The notes beneath the pieces were generated by a model. The model had not been told where the DNA came from, made no database searches, and saw only the letters and a list, made by a program, of their open reading frames with translations. Below are positions 21,084 to 32,729 of a stretch of DNA of 32,729 bases, in pieces. This stretch comes from Nephromyces sp. MM_2019 (Eukaryota; Apicomplexa; Aconoidasida; Nephromycida), in contig JADHZB010000360.1 in NCBI GenBank assembly GCA_015657535.1, positions 676 to 33,404 on the forward strand, read 5' to 3'. Both the position numbers and the translations under genes were made by a program. Position 1 is the stretch's first letter, and every line of letters starts with the position of its first letter.

Positions 21084-24000
21084 TGTACATATAAATTTGT
21101 GAAAAAAACTCTATTTTGTACATGGTTTTACATTCTTCATATTATTTAGAAATGATCTATAGCTTATTTGCTTCCTAGGCTTATTTATATACACGAAAAA
21201 ATCTGTTTGTACATGCTTATTCTCTACACTTTCAAGGCATGTCTAAGCACAAACACGCACACATGACAGACTACCTCTACCAATCAAAAACCAAAGGTAA
21301 TTGAGTTACTTCTATCTAATCACAGGAAAACACACACATACAACTCGTAGTGTTTGGATATGCTATTGGGGTGTAGCTTAATCTTCTAAGCTTACTAAAT
21401 TTCAGCTTGAAGCGAAATCAAACTGCCACTAATTTTGTGTACGTCTGTAGATATATTACAATAGGTATGACTACTTGTGTCTTGTGAGGATTGTAAAACT
21501 AATGCTAGTTTACATGTCCACAAGACATTGAAAATCATCGGCACACACAGCATTCACATGTATATATTTAAACAAGTGTTTACACATAAATATAAAATCA
21601 AACCTTATGTATTATTGTTTGACCAGAGCAGACCTCACGCATGCATGCAGCTTTTGAGATTTTATGTAATCTACACTACGCTAGCGTCGAAATGCATGCA
21701 CACATTATCAATACTCATAAACATGCTGCTAGATTGCTAATTTACACAATTTCTATTACACACAACGCAAGCTCCCTATAATTTTAAATAAACGATAAAA
21801 TTTACACACTGGAAATCACAGCATTCAAACATTTTGTACACCGAATTTGGATTACTCTTGCACTAGTGATTAAAATTTTTTACATCATATGACATAATTT
21901 GCAATATAGCACCTAAACGTTCGAATTCACAGTAGCTATTAACTCTGGTTTACACACTTTACAGACTCAAATTAACAGAAAGTGACCCGACATGTTTAAC
22001 ATCACTACACCTTATAAAAAGCCTACACACCTATACCAAATTTTTTATCAATTTTCAAATTTTAGCAAAGTATGCAAACACATACCCACAAAAGCTTAAC
22101 AAGCCTTGAAGCATAAGCAACGGAAAAGAAGGATGTGTTTCAGTTTACATTGTTGAATTTTTTGTTTTATATCAAAATAGATGCAGCTTTGATATTGTGG
22201 CTATTGTATGTTTATATCTAGTTTGATTTTCATTTTCTAATTGCTTTTATTTCCTATTACATTTAATTTTTATTGCATTCAAATTTTTATGGATTTTTCT
22301 TTAAGGATCTTAATTCTTAAATTGTTTTACTTTTAAATTAAATTTCTAATAAAAAATAAAATTGATCAATTCTCAGACTTACACCCAACAACTATAAATT
22401 ATTATTATTAAGAATAGTTCAAATCACAAATTGAGTAAGATATAAGCACCATATATGCAACTTAATGTAAATAGCTGGAAACAACACATAATTTTTTTAG
22501 GATAGGGATCAAAAAATAGGTAATTCAAGATAATTAACTGAATACTTATAGAAAATAATATCAAACATAATTAATAATGAAACTTATACTCCTCTAAAAC
22601 TAATTTATAATATTCGAAAAGGAGTTTTCTGATTATATAAATCCTGAAAAACTAATTAAAAAGTAATATTATAAAGTTCAAATGTTGAGAGCTTAAATTC
22701 AAATTATATATATTACAATTTTGGAGACATAATCTATGAAGTACAGTTTTAATATTCAATCAAAGTATTAAGTAAATAAGAGGTATATATAGGAAAAAAG
22801 TAGTAGGCTGGAGTACTTACAGTGTTAATGACACCATATATAGATGCATAATTCAGATATATCAAAATGTCTACCAAATAAATAGTGAATAAATATCCAC
22901 ATGATTCTTTAAGCACATAAACCATTTCATTGAAAGTAAATTTTGTCTTTTGTTACCTTGCGAATTGGTCTGCACATGTGTAATAGCCACTTCAGTTAAT
23001 ATTAACAGTTTTTGCTAATTTTATAAAACTGATAATTAAAATCTATTAATTTTAGCTCACAGCAAGTTGACTACACACATAGTTGCATTCATACGAACAA
23101 ACTTAAAAATCACACATGCACAATTAGATACACATAATCAACCACTTACATAATTGTTTACTTACACACATAATACACCCACATAGCCTATCCTACGGAC
23201 TTAACACACGCACAACAATTTATACAAAAAATTACACCCATACAACTCTATCATACGTAATTACGTAAAAATCTAATGAATCATATTCACTTATAATTAC
23301 ATAAATACACAAATATATATATTCATAACAGTTCCCAAACAATTACAACTACACACAATTACAGCCACACAATTACATCTATATAGATAACTACACACAC
23401 ACAAAACTACATTTATATAGATAACTAAACACAAACAATTACATATAAAAAGTAACAATCACCCCCCCACAATCACACACATACATACTAATTTAATTAT
23501 CTTATATAAGTATTTGCAAACACTTAACGATAGCCATAAAGAAATCAAAAGATATAACTTTGATAATCAACAAGAACACTAATGGAATATATTTAAAATC
23601 AATGTTGTTACACCCAAATATCAAAGATCCAATCATTATTATCTAACTATTTGAGAGTTACTTAACATTTCACTTTTATACTATTTAAATGTGTTAATAT
23701 TTAACAATTTATAGCACTAGTATTAGTAGCACTGTAACAAAGATTTAATAAATATGAATATATAAAAACATCCAAAACATAAAACAAACTTTAAGTAGAA
23801 TATAATAAAAATCTAAAACTCCTATAAACAAATTTCTTTAAATTTAAGAATATTTCTACATTATTATAAGTAAACTTATTTGAAACTCTTTGTAATTGGA
23901 GTTAGAATATGCATATAAATGAAATGTTAGCTTTGAATTTTTAATTCCTCTACACCAAAAAGTAAAAACGATACATACATGTCCTAATTAATTATTTTTC

Positions 24001-25470
24001 ATACCTTTTAGGTTTACAAAACTATATGTAAATTTGTTACCAAATTTGTTCAACATACAGCCTGTATTAAAAGGTATATGAACTAGATTAGTCAGCAACT
24101 CCTTTTATTAATTTTACTAAGCATACTTAGTGGGAAAATAAATTTCCGAGAGCCTAATCATCCAAAAATGGCCATTGGAAGAAAAAGCAAGTTTGTCTCC
24201 AATATGGCAAAAATAAAGATGTTTTTATATCTTTAATTATGAAAAATTTGAATAATAAAATCTCATCATAAACTATAATTGTTAGTACATATAGCAATGT
24301 ACTAAAAATGTTTTAGTGAAGCAAATATACCACCAAAATATAGATTCATGAGACTATAGTACGAGAGCTGTTGACATTTTCATCATTGTACCATTACATT
24401 TGATAGAAAAACTCATTAAGGTTATTACCTTATTAACTAGTTTTTACATGCTAATTTTTAATTTTGTTGTTTATAAGTCAAATCCTTTTTCATTTTTAAC
24501 TATAAAACTACATTCATTTTAGAGACATTTAATCTGCGAATGTAATATGAAAAAGGTCTATCAGTCAAAATATTTTATAGCTGTTTACAATTGTGTTTGA
24601 CAATTTAAGGTTGTTTAGATTTGTATATATTCAAAATTTATTCAATTTCGAGGTATTTTATGCTTGAGCACTTTCAACAGTGTCTAAGAGATGCACACTA
24701 GATTATTTGTCACCCAAGCTGCAAAAAATTTAGTGTTCTTACGCTTAGTTAGCATATACTCTTAAAGAAGAGTAATTATGGTAATACTTCGAATAATTAA
24801 TTAATTTCAACTCATCGAGCTATTTTATTTAATGATCTTTGGGTAGCAATCTTGAAGATTTTTAACTAAATACAACTCGGTGTCTATGTTTATTGCTATA
24901 TTCAGTATACTATTCAAAGTTAATAATTATTTCCAACTTAAAGAAAAATATTTTTGATGGTAGTATGTGTAGATATGTTTATCTAGTCCAATACATAAGT
25001 TGGTATTGTTGAATTAAAATATCATAATCTTGAGGTTTAATTAATATAAGTAATATGTAAACTTAGTTGTCCTCAATTTTTGAGTAATGTTAAACAAGTT
25101 TGATTTTAGATTATTTCTAAGATTCTAATTTCGTATCGAATGGATAAATTGAAGAAGTCGGAGAAATTATAAAGTTATTAAAATCAGATTAAGATGATTT
25201 TTCCGATATGTTCTAATTAAATCAAATAGAATGATTTTCAATAAAAATTTTGAACATAATTTTCAATTGAGATTCTAGATTTAAAAAAAATATAAATAAG
25301 TAATAATAGGTATAATTTGATAGGGATAATTGTTTGGACTAGCTTATAGTTAGCAAATAGGTAATTCATAATTTTCTCCGAGAATTAAATAGTCAAATAA
25401 AAATACTCCGCACAAATTATACTTCAGTGTGTATGTAAATTACAAATCGACTATGCGTACATGTAGTAAT

Positions 25471-27067
25471 TTACTGTTCATTTAAGGGGTAGAGTGGCTC
25501 ATTAAGCCCATCTAAAATTTTGTCAATGATATACTTAAGCTCATAATATGCTTTGGAAGTGGTGGAGATGTCTTCAAGGCCTACACCCATTTCGGTAGCT
25601 TTCAAGATTGTCTCATCCAATGTGAGTGGGCCCATATATGGGACGCGCATCTTTGAGGACATCTTCTGTGCACCTCCAGTATTTGGTGAAAAGATAGAGT
25701 TTGCCATATTTTCTATAATACCAAGTACAGGTATATTGACTTTTTTACAAAAATTAATTTCCTTCCTAACATCTTGAAGAGACATTTCTTGGGGAGTTGT
25801 AACAATGATAGCACCATCTATACCAGTTTCCTTTAAGAAGGTAACTATTGATAAGTGCTCATCTGATGTACCTGGTGGTGTATCGACAATTAAGAAATCC
25901 ATTTTACCCCACTCTACATCAGTTAAAAATTGTTTAATCATAGCATTCTTTTTGGGCCCCCTCCATATGACTGCATCATCTTCATCTGGTAGCAAAAAGC
26001 CTAAAAGAAAATGAAGGTATAATATGTTTATTTTTAGTAATCGAGATATGTTGCGTTATTTAGTCTGTCATAAAATGATTGTATTTTGTTATTCTCTATG
26101 ATAAAGTTGTTAATATGACTATCTAATTGGTGGCATAGGGTTTGGAGTAATACGTTTTCTAAGAGATTCTATTATCAAAGATCATAGCTTGTTTTATGTA
26201 TAATCTGTACAAACCAATAGACATAACGGCAAAATTTTCTTCCACGTATACAGGTGACCATCCTTGTCCTGACAAGTGCACTTCACTACCAAGTGTGCGA
26301 GTCATGCGAGGTATTGAAGGTCCACAGATATCAACGTCAAGTAGTCCTATTTCAAAACCACGCTTCTGCAGACCCCAAGATATTTGTGAAGACACAGTTG
26401 ATTTACCTACTCCTCCCTTTCCAGAAAGTACGAGAATTTTGTGTTTGATGTTATTGAGTGCTTGGAGGCTTTCAACGAGTACGGGATCGGGACGTTTAGC
26501 ATCACCGCTTGCACAGAGCCTTTGATTTGGGCAGCCTTCGCAAGATTCACTGAATCCTAATCATAATATATAAATATTAAAGTGTCAAGAGATGCTGTGT
26601 TGTAAGTGATATCAATAGAAATAACCCCTATTTAGTACTTATATCATACCTGCATTTTCACTGTAGACGCCTGGGCAAGCATCAGGTGCATTATCCGGGA
26701 CATCAGCCCTTTCATCATCGGAGTTAGAGTAGATAAATCCCTCGTCATCATTGGGTTGTGTTTGTTCTGTGATGGATGTTGGTTGAGAGTAGGTTTCATC
26801 CTTTTTGTCCTCCTCATAATTACTGTAGTCATTTGCTCTTTCTGGGCTGGGCCTATGCATGAAGCTGATTAAGTGGCCCATGGGCCAAGATGTGGGGTCG
26901 AATTCCCTATGGTTGAAATATTCGTAGACATATCTACCTATAAAGCAAAGGCCCACACCAAATAGAGCACCTGCTCCAAATTCTACCCAGTTTGAACTGT
27001 GCCTTTGGGTATCGGAGGAGCCAAGGTTTTGGAGAGGATTAAATTTGAAATGTTGGAATTGTTGCAT
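25471..27067 (-). CDS. NBP35: NBP35/NUBP1-type Fe-S scaffold ATPase with N-terminal membrane anchor, 3 exons
   Basis: P-loop scaffold of cytosolic Fe-S cluster assembly. Exons: 26650-27067, 26215-26556, 25471-26000; phases match, 429 residues, TAA stop. Residues 1-130 are an extension with one probable transmembrane segment (about 29-51) and an acidic linker. The N-terminal cluster motif C-x13-C-x2-C-x5-C is intact (Cys131, 145, 148, 154). Walker A is GKGGVGKST (185-193), followed by [47 protein letters not shown] and [13 protein letters not shown]. Joining exons 2 and 3 restores the conserved MSIGFLLP. After [12 protein letters not shown] the protein goes straight to NTGGAQKM; the CPxC pair that normally bridges the dimer cluster is absent. 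Toxoplasma NBP35 is reported to sit on the outer mitochondrial membrane through an N-terminal TM, which fits this extension. Introns are 93 and 214 nt. Confidence 0.97.
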
Positions 27068-27359
27068 AGTAATTATAAATATATAATTACGAAAGAATTT
27101 ACTTCTTCAAGTGTTAAGTGTGCTTAACAAGGGGGGGAAGGTGTTGCTTAGAAATTCATTCTTAGTATTCGAGAGAAGTGAGAAAAATACTGATTTATTT
27201 TTGGAGTTTTAAATTTTAATCAAAACTAAGTTAAAGCAAGAGGTGTAAGTATAATAAAATTTATTATATTGAAATTTCGTAATAAATTATTTGGGGAGGT
27301 GATGGTTATTAGAGGTCTTGGGTGTATATACAAAAATACACTCTAAACTTTACACATGT

Positions 27360-28055
27360 ATGTGTAATTTTGACTCATCTACGTATTTTACATGTGTGTG
27401 AGTGTGTGGTTATGGGGGTGTAGGATTTAATGTGATGTGTGTAGCTTATAGTCAATTGTGTATGCTTGATAATATGGTACATAATTTATGTTAGGGTGTG
27501 TAATTTATAATAGTGTGTGTGTATTTTATAATAGTGTGTGATATTGGTGGTGTGTGTGCATATAATTTTGCAATTTGATACGTTTGGTTGTAGTTTAATT
27601 TAGAATGCCTGTTCCTATGATTTGTTAGGGGTTGTATGCGTGGTTTGTAAAATAGTGTGCTTGTAACAGCTTGTGTTTTGTGATTTATCGCTTTTTCATT
27701 TATGTCCAGTGTTGATTAAGTTTATTAAAAATGTGTGTGCAAGTTTTAGTGTCTAGGTTGTGTGGTATATATGTAATAAGTTGGTGGACATAGAATACGT
27801 ATCTTGAATAATAAATTATTATGTTGGTAATTTATTATTTATAAAAATTTGTGTATTATTTATTCAACAGTCGGTTAATTTGGTGGTAATCCTGTATATT
27901 TGTGTGTGTGAAATTTGTGTGTTTAAATTATGCGTGTGTGTGTTTGGATTTTATGTGTTTGTTAATCTATTTTTGTGTCAAGCTATGTGTGTAACTTTTG
28001 TTTATATGTATAAAGGCGTGCCTTTGTATATATATATATATATATTTGTGTATGT
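27360..28055. repeat. TG-rich interrupted microsatellite region
   Basis: Scattered gtgtgtg tracts, including 27388-27408, 27513-27560, 27900-27950, ending with (TA)n at about 28026-28045. On the NBP35 coding strand this is CA-rich upstream DNA. Confidence 0.65.
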
Positions 28056-28563
28056 GCCAAAATAAAGCTGCTCTGCAGATATATACACTAATACACTGAA
28101 TAGATTAACATGATCTTTTGTTTAAAATGAGTGTTTAAGCAGAAAATTTTGACATTGATAATTAAGCTATGGTAAAATATTGGCAATTTAAACAAAGTGT
28201 TTAAGATGAAATTCTAGTTATATTGTGCGTTTGTGTGTATGTGTTAAAGCAAGCTAAAATTGTTAACACTCGTTTTATATAAATATATATTTATATGTAC
28301 CCAACTTGGATCTATGATGGAACAAACTAAGTTATATATAGTGTTTTAATTTACACACTTTACACACAACATATCCTATTACAAATTTACACACTCATTG
28401 CAAACACATAACTTAACTTATTATAATTTTACACAACTTTTTCCACAGATGTTAACATCTTAAATAAAATGTTTACTATGCACACATTAACATACACACA
28501 AACAATATGTTTCAAATAAATTACGCCAACTCTAGCTATGTCTAAAAATTAAATTACACAATA

Positions 28564-28613
28564 ATAATTTATTTATATGAAATATGTGTGAAAAATTCAT
28601 ATAAATAAATTAT
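28564..28613. repeat. Perfect 18-bp inverted repeat with 14-nt spacer
   Basis: The arm at 28564-28581 (ATAATTTATTTATATGAA) and the arm at 28596-28613 are exact reverse complements, separated by atatgtgtgaaaaa. It could form a cruciform or RNA hairpin midway between two divergent genes, or be a remnant of a small inverted-repeat element. Confidence 0.85.
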
Positions 28614-28756
28614 GTGTGTAAATATATGCTCACTCATGAGACTTTTGGAGGTACTTGGCATCAAACGCCAAGACTTCAAAACAAATTTTCACACATTTTT
28701 AATAAATAATTACCTCGAGAGGTAAATACGTTACACATCATTTTATACTAAAAACT

Positions 28757-28800
28757 TTGTTTGTGTGTGTGTGCATGTGTGTGTGCATGTGTGGGTGTTT
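28757..28800. repeat. (TG)n microsatellite
   Basis: tttgtgtgtgtgtgcatgtgtgtgtgcatgtgtgggtg: a tract with 12-bp internal repeats (gtgtgtgtgcat). Confidence 0.8.
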
Positions 28801-29901
28801 ATTTTGTTATGCATGCCTGTGATATTGGAGGTGAGAATTTGTAAGTCTATTAGATGAAATGTAAGAATTTTGCATGTGTGCTATGTTTTTATTATATTTT
28901 ATAGTTGAATATATTTTTGTATATGTTTGTGTGCAATTTCTTACATGTGTATCTGTGTTTGATTTGTTATGTCCGTTTGTGTTCAACTTTGTGTGTTTGC
29001 GTGATAAGTACGTGTAGGTATATGTGCGCAATCTTGTAAGTATATGCTTGTGTGTGTATGTGTAAGATATTTAATTACTACTATTTACAAAAGTAATTTA
29101 GCAAATTGTATCATAATGAAACAAATGCTAAAAAGTAGTACTTGTCAAGTGTATATAGATCAATTAATGTGTAATGTGTGTAGGTAAATGTATAAATATT
29201 GTAACATTTATAGCAACTATGTAGAAATAGCTCAAGTGTGTGTGAAATAAGGGTCAAAGCAAATATGGTTAAGGTTTACTTTCCTAACTTTATTGGCATA
29301 TTAATTTTCACACTAGCTTGAAACAATATTAAGTACTTTGAAATTTTATGTAATTTACACACAAACACACACACAATTTTTTTAATATAAATTTTATATC
29401 CTCATTGAAATCCTTGAAATTTATCCAAATAAAAGGTAAGCTATACAAATCATATTTGCATACATGAATCTAACCTTGTATGATAAATCATAACTTTGTG
29501 TATGATTTACACACACACACACAAACTTTCATTATATAACTATCAACTATCTTATCCAACTTATTTCAATTCCAAAAGTTCTTTGTGAGTAATTATTTCA
29601 GAAAATTGATTAGTATGCATAATATACTTTACATATAAATACACACATTTTTCGATAAATTTTCAGCACTCCACACAAATACACACACACAAATAAACAT
29701 ACATAGGTACATACACAAACACACACAAACATACATACACACATATACACACACACACAAGCTTACATACACACATACACATTCGAACATCTCCATACAT
29801 CTAATCTATCATAAACAATTTTATTTAATAACCCCTCTCTCCCCACTCCTTACCCACAACCACTGAACACTCCTAACCCATATCTATCAATATATCATTT
29901 A

Positions 29902-30015
29902 TAAACACACACATACATCTATCTATACACCACTTATACACACACACATACATCTATCTATACACCACTTATACACACACACATACATCTATCTATACAC
30001 CCCTTATACACACAC
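29902..30015. repeat. 35-bp tandem repeat, about 3 copies, upstream of the lyase gene
   Basis: acatacatct begins at 29911, 29946 and 29981, an exact 35-bp period; each unit continues atctatacac c(a/c)cttatacacacac. Copies are nearly identical. Ends about 150 bp before the start codon. Confidence 0.92.
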
Positions 30016-30160
30016 ACAAACTCCATCAATCCAATCTAATTTTACATTAGACATTTATCAATTCAACTCCACACACACACCTACCCCCCCCTCAATCTAA
30101 TCTAATTCTACATTATATATTCAGTAATTCAACACACACACACATACACACACACACAAG

Positions 30161-30563
30161 ATGTCTTTCCAAGCAATGACTGGTCAACATGCAGGGGCCT
30201 ATCTTAGGAAATTAATGCAAAAATCGTGTGTGTGTATTCCTGGGGCCTTTAACCCAATGGTTGGGAGAATGTGTGCAGATATGGGATTTGAAACAGTATA
30301 TTTATCTGGGGGTGCATTATCTGCTGTTCATGGTGTACCTGATATTGGTTTAGTATCACTTGATACATTTGCACACACAATCAAAGAAATCACTACGGCC
30401 TCTGGCCTACCTGTATTTGCAGGTAATGTGTGTGTATAGAGTGTGTGTGTTAATTAGTGTTTTATGGGTGAGTGGGTGTGCGATAATTGGTGTTTTGGAG
30501 TGTGTGTGTACTTTAATTGGTATTATGGGGAGAGGTGTTGTGTGTATCTAAAACACATGATAT

Positions 30564-30608
<45 letters not shown>

Positions 30609-32432
30609 CTTTTGATTTCTATATATATATGTGTATGTACACACAATTTTCATTGTGAGTTGTGTGTGTGTGAAAACAAAGGAGTGTATCTTATAATGTA
30701 TACATCAATGAATCGACACATCAATCCCCCAATCTTATCATTTATCTAAACCCCTCTTAAACTTACGTCTCAGCTACTTCTAACCCCTATTATACTTTTT
30801 TCTTTTAAACATATACATACACATATACAGTTTACACACACAGACACATACAATTTATACACATATATACACGCATATACACACACAATTTACAACTGAA
30901 AATATACATACAATCTACACAGACAAATACACGTACAATTTACACAGGAAAATACACATAAATACACACAAATACACAAATACACACACAAATACACATA
31001 AATACACACACACATACACATAAATACACACATAAATACACACACAAATACACATAAATACACACACAAATACACATAAATACACACACAAATACACATA
31101 AATACAAACACACACACAAATACACATAAATACACACACAAACACACACACAAACACACACACAAACACACACACAAATACACATAAATACTCACGCATA
31201 TACATACACATATACACACACATTTACAGATGCTGACACAGGGTTTGGTGAACTAGAAATGGTTGCTAAAACTATTTATGAATATAATAATGCAGGGGCT
31301 GCCTGTCTACACATTGAGGACCAAGAATTCCCTAAGAAATGTGGACATTTGGAGGGCAAAATTTTGGTGGAGGCAGAGACATTTTGCGAGAAATTGAGGA
31401 TGGCCATATACGCACGAAACAACTGTTGCCCCAATAAAGAATTAATTATATGTGCACGGACAGATGCGAATGCTGTTGAAGGTTACACACAATTTTTTTT
31501 CATTTAGGGTATACACTACATACACACACACAGTATCCTATACACACAGACACAGTACCCTATACAAAAGTATCCTATATATACACACACAATATCCTAT
31601 TTACACACACACAATATCCTATTTACACACACACAATATCCTATTTACACACACACAATATCCTATATACATACACACTGTATCCTATATACACATACAC
31701 TGTATCCTATATACACACACACTGTATCCTATATATACACACACTGTACCCTATATACACACACACTGTATCCTATATACACACACACTGTATCCTATAT
31801 ACACACACACTGTATCCTATATACACACACACTGTATCCTATATACACACACACAGTATCCTATATACACACACACTGTATCCTATATATACACACACAC
31901 AATATCATACACACTGTATTCTATATATACACACACTGTATCCTATATACACACACACTGTACCCTATATATACACACACTGTATCCTATATACACACAC
32001 CATTGTGTATAATAGGGGTAGTATTGAATTTATATACACATTACACATTCAAACCCATTAGATATACCTCACTTATATATACACACTATACATACAAATC
32101 CATTAGATAACTCTTACATATACTTTATCTATGTACATACACCTTTATACACTCTGATTATCTATATACAAAGTATAAACTGATGATTGATATCACGTGA
32201 ATATTTTACACACACAGATTAATATTGATATAAATTAGATCTACTAATCATTTTATCATTATCATACTATATACATAAACTTAATCTTTAATATAGATTT
32301 CAATAATATGTCAATTATTGTGTGTGTGTGTGTGTGTGTGTGTGTAAAGGTTTCAATTCTGCAATTAAAAGGGCTCAAATGTATTGTGAAGCAGGAGCTG
32401 ATATGATTTTCCCTGAAGGTTTACATTCTGAA
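30161..32432 (+). CDS. prpB: 2-methylisocitrate lyase-type enzyme (ICL/PEP mutase family), 3 exons, 3' part beyond window
   Basis: Enzyme of the isocitrate lyase/PEP mutase superfamily, best matching 2-methylisocitrate lyase, which splits 2-methylisocitrate into succinate and pyruvate in the 2-methylcitrate cycle. Exons: 30161-30422, 31230-31481, 32350-32432 (199 codons so far); all junctions are phase-consistent. Seen: GFETVYLSGGALSAVHGVPD, metal-binding DADTGFGE formed across the first splice, GAACLHIEDQ, the catalytic KKCGH loop, CARTDANAVEG and GADMIFPEG. E. coli PrpB has 296 residues, so about 100 remain off the right edge. The start ATG follows a (CA)n tract and lies at the mature enzyme's N-terminus, with no obvious mitochondrial leader; a further 5' exon ending in acaag|ATG is possible. 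Introns (807 and 868 nt) consist largely of repeats. A PEP mutase or oxaloacetate hydrolase activity is less likely but not excluded. Confidence 0.92.
30423..31229 (+). repeat. Intron 1 of prpB, CA-rich minisatellite
   Basis: Contains (TA)n at 30574-30602 and an array at about 30950-31200 built of acacataaatacacacacaa units of 18-22 bp. The acceptor is acacatttacag|AT. Long Cys/Val frames on the minus strand are repeat translations. Confidence 0.85.
31482..32349 (+). repeat. Intron 2 of prpB, 22-bp minisatellite
   Basis: From about 31527 to 31998 a unit of the form ctgtatcctatatacacacaca repeats with a 22-bp period (for example ctgta at 31744, 31766 and 31788), about 20 copies with variants (aatatccta earlier, ctgtacc). 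The intron ends with (TG)13 at 32319-32344 directly before the acceptor taaag. The 186-codon frame over it (SYIHTHCILY type) is a repeat artefact. Confidence 0.92.
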
Positions 32433-32639
32433 GTAAAATTGATATACACACACAACAAAAGAATTATTTTCATATACATATATTAGCCTCTATATATAAT
32501 TTTACACACACACACATCTTCCCTTTTATACACACGATAACCATGAATCCATAATTCCGTTTTTTACACTTATATACATACAAATACATTACACAACACC
32601 TGGAAGGTTACGCACATGATATCACTCATTCTCAATAAT

Positions 32640-32642
<3 letters not shown>

Positions 32643-32729
<87 letters not shown>
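32643..32729. repeat. Pure (CA)n microsatellite at window end
   Basis: 87 bp of uninterrupted AC dinucleotides running to the last base, inside the third prpB intron. The sequence may stop here because of the repeat. Confidence 0.97.

Larger units (their letters stand above)
17202..25470. other. 8.3-kb gene-poor stretch
   Basis: No recognisable exon series. It is AT-rich with few microsatellites until CA-rich patches at about 21245-21350 and 23050-23480 on the plus strand. It contains two small protein-like frames (19431-19577 and an interrupted one at 20293-20532), a GC-rich hairpin pair (19223-19263) and a 50-bp tandem duplication (20984-21083). Intron-rich or fast-evolving genes, or a non-coding transcript, could be hidden here. 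Confidence 0.5.
27068..30160. other. Divergent intergenic region between NBP35 and methylisocitrate lyase
   Basis: Both flanking genes are transcribed outward, so promoters of both should lie here. It is TG-rich on the plus strand from about 27360 to 28260, mostly CA-rich from about 28340 to 30160 with a TG patch at 28757-29065. It holds an 18-bp inverted repeat (28564-28613) and a 35-bp tandem repeat (29902-30015). No gene found; the frames at 27880 and 28807 are repeat artefacts. Confidence 0.65.

Noticed and set aside
21360..21430. tRNA-like stretch containing gtgtagcttaatct
   Set aside because: No acceptor stem or T-arm could be paired.
28650..28730. Short hairpins cttggc/gccaag and ttacctc/gaggtaa
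   Set aside because: Stems of 6-7 bp without other support are expected by chance at this scale.

Overview
The window is an AT-rich eukaryotic nuclear segment. Its genes have GT-AG introns, and dense (CA)n/(TG)n and (TA)n microsatellites fill introns and intergenic DNA. Gene content points to an apicomplexan or close relative, although no single marker proves it. There is a FabH-type (type II fatty acid synthesis) ketoacyl-ACP synthase with a long leader of the kind used for apicoplast import. There is an NBP35 with an N-terminal membrane segment, as described for Toxoplasma. There is also a 2-methylisocitrate lyase-type enzyme, which coccidia keep and Plasmodium lacks. The species is not identified.

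Layout. Six genes lie on the minus strand and one on the plus strand. 112-3636: SEC63, rebuilt from seven exons; its C-terminus runs off the left edge. 5681-6960: a small intron-rich secreted orphan protein. 7400-9307: FabH, eight exons. 11212-12105: intronless dual-specificity phosphatase. 15054-17201: an Asn/Ser-rich protein with two KH domains, five exons. 17202-25470: an 8 kb stretch with no recognisable gene. 25471-27067: NBP35, three exons. 30161-32432: 2-methylisocitrate lyase-type enzyme on the plus strand, three exons seen, the rest beyond the right edge. A minisatellite at 13574-14285 contains a 125-base run of N (13701-13825), an assembly gap.

How the genes fit together. They are unrelated housekeeping functions: ER protein translocation (SEC63), plastid fatty acid initiation (FabH), cytosolic Fe-S cluster assembly (NBP35), propionate-derived carbon handling (methylisocitrate lyase), RNA binding (KH) and signalling (phosphatase). 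I see no operon-like logic. FabH, KH and NBP35 have mostly short AT-rich introns. SEC63 and the lyase have longer introns packed with micro- and minisatellites that reach right up to the splice sites.

Most notable points: NBP35 lacks the usual CPxC cluster-bridging motif by an apparent in-frame deletion; microsatellites replace the usual pyrimidine tract at several 3' splice sites; CA-versus-TG polarity seems to follow the direction of transcription; and a few compact hairpin clusters occur in otherwise featureless DNA. Exon boundaries were worked out by eye from phase, splice dinucleotides and protein similarity recalled from memory. No alignment or transcript data were available.
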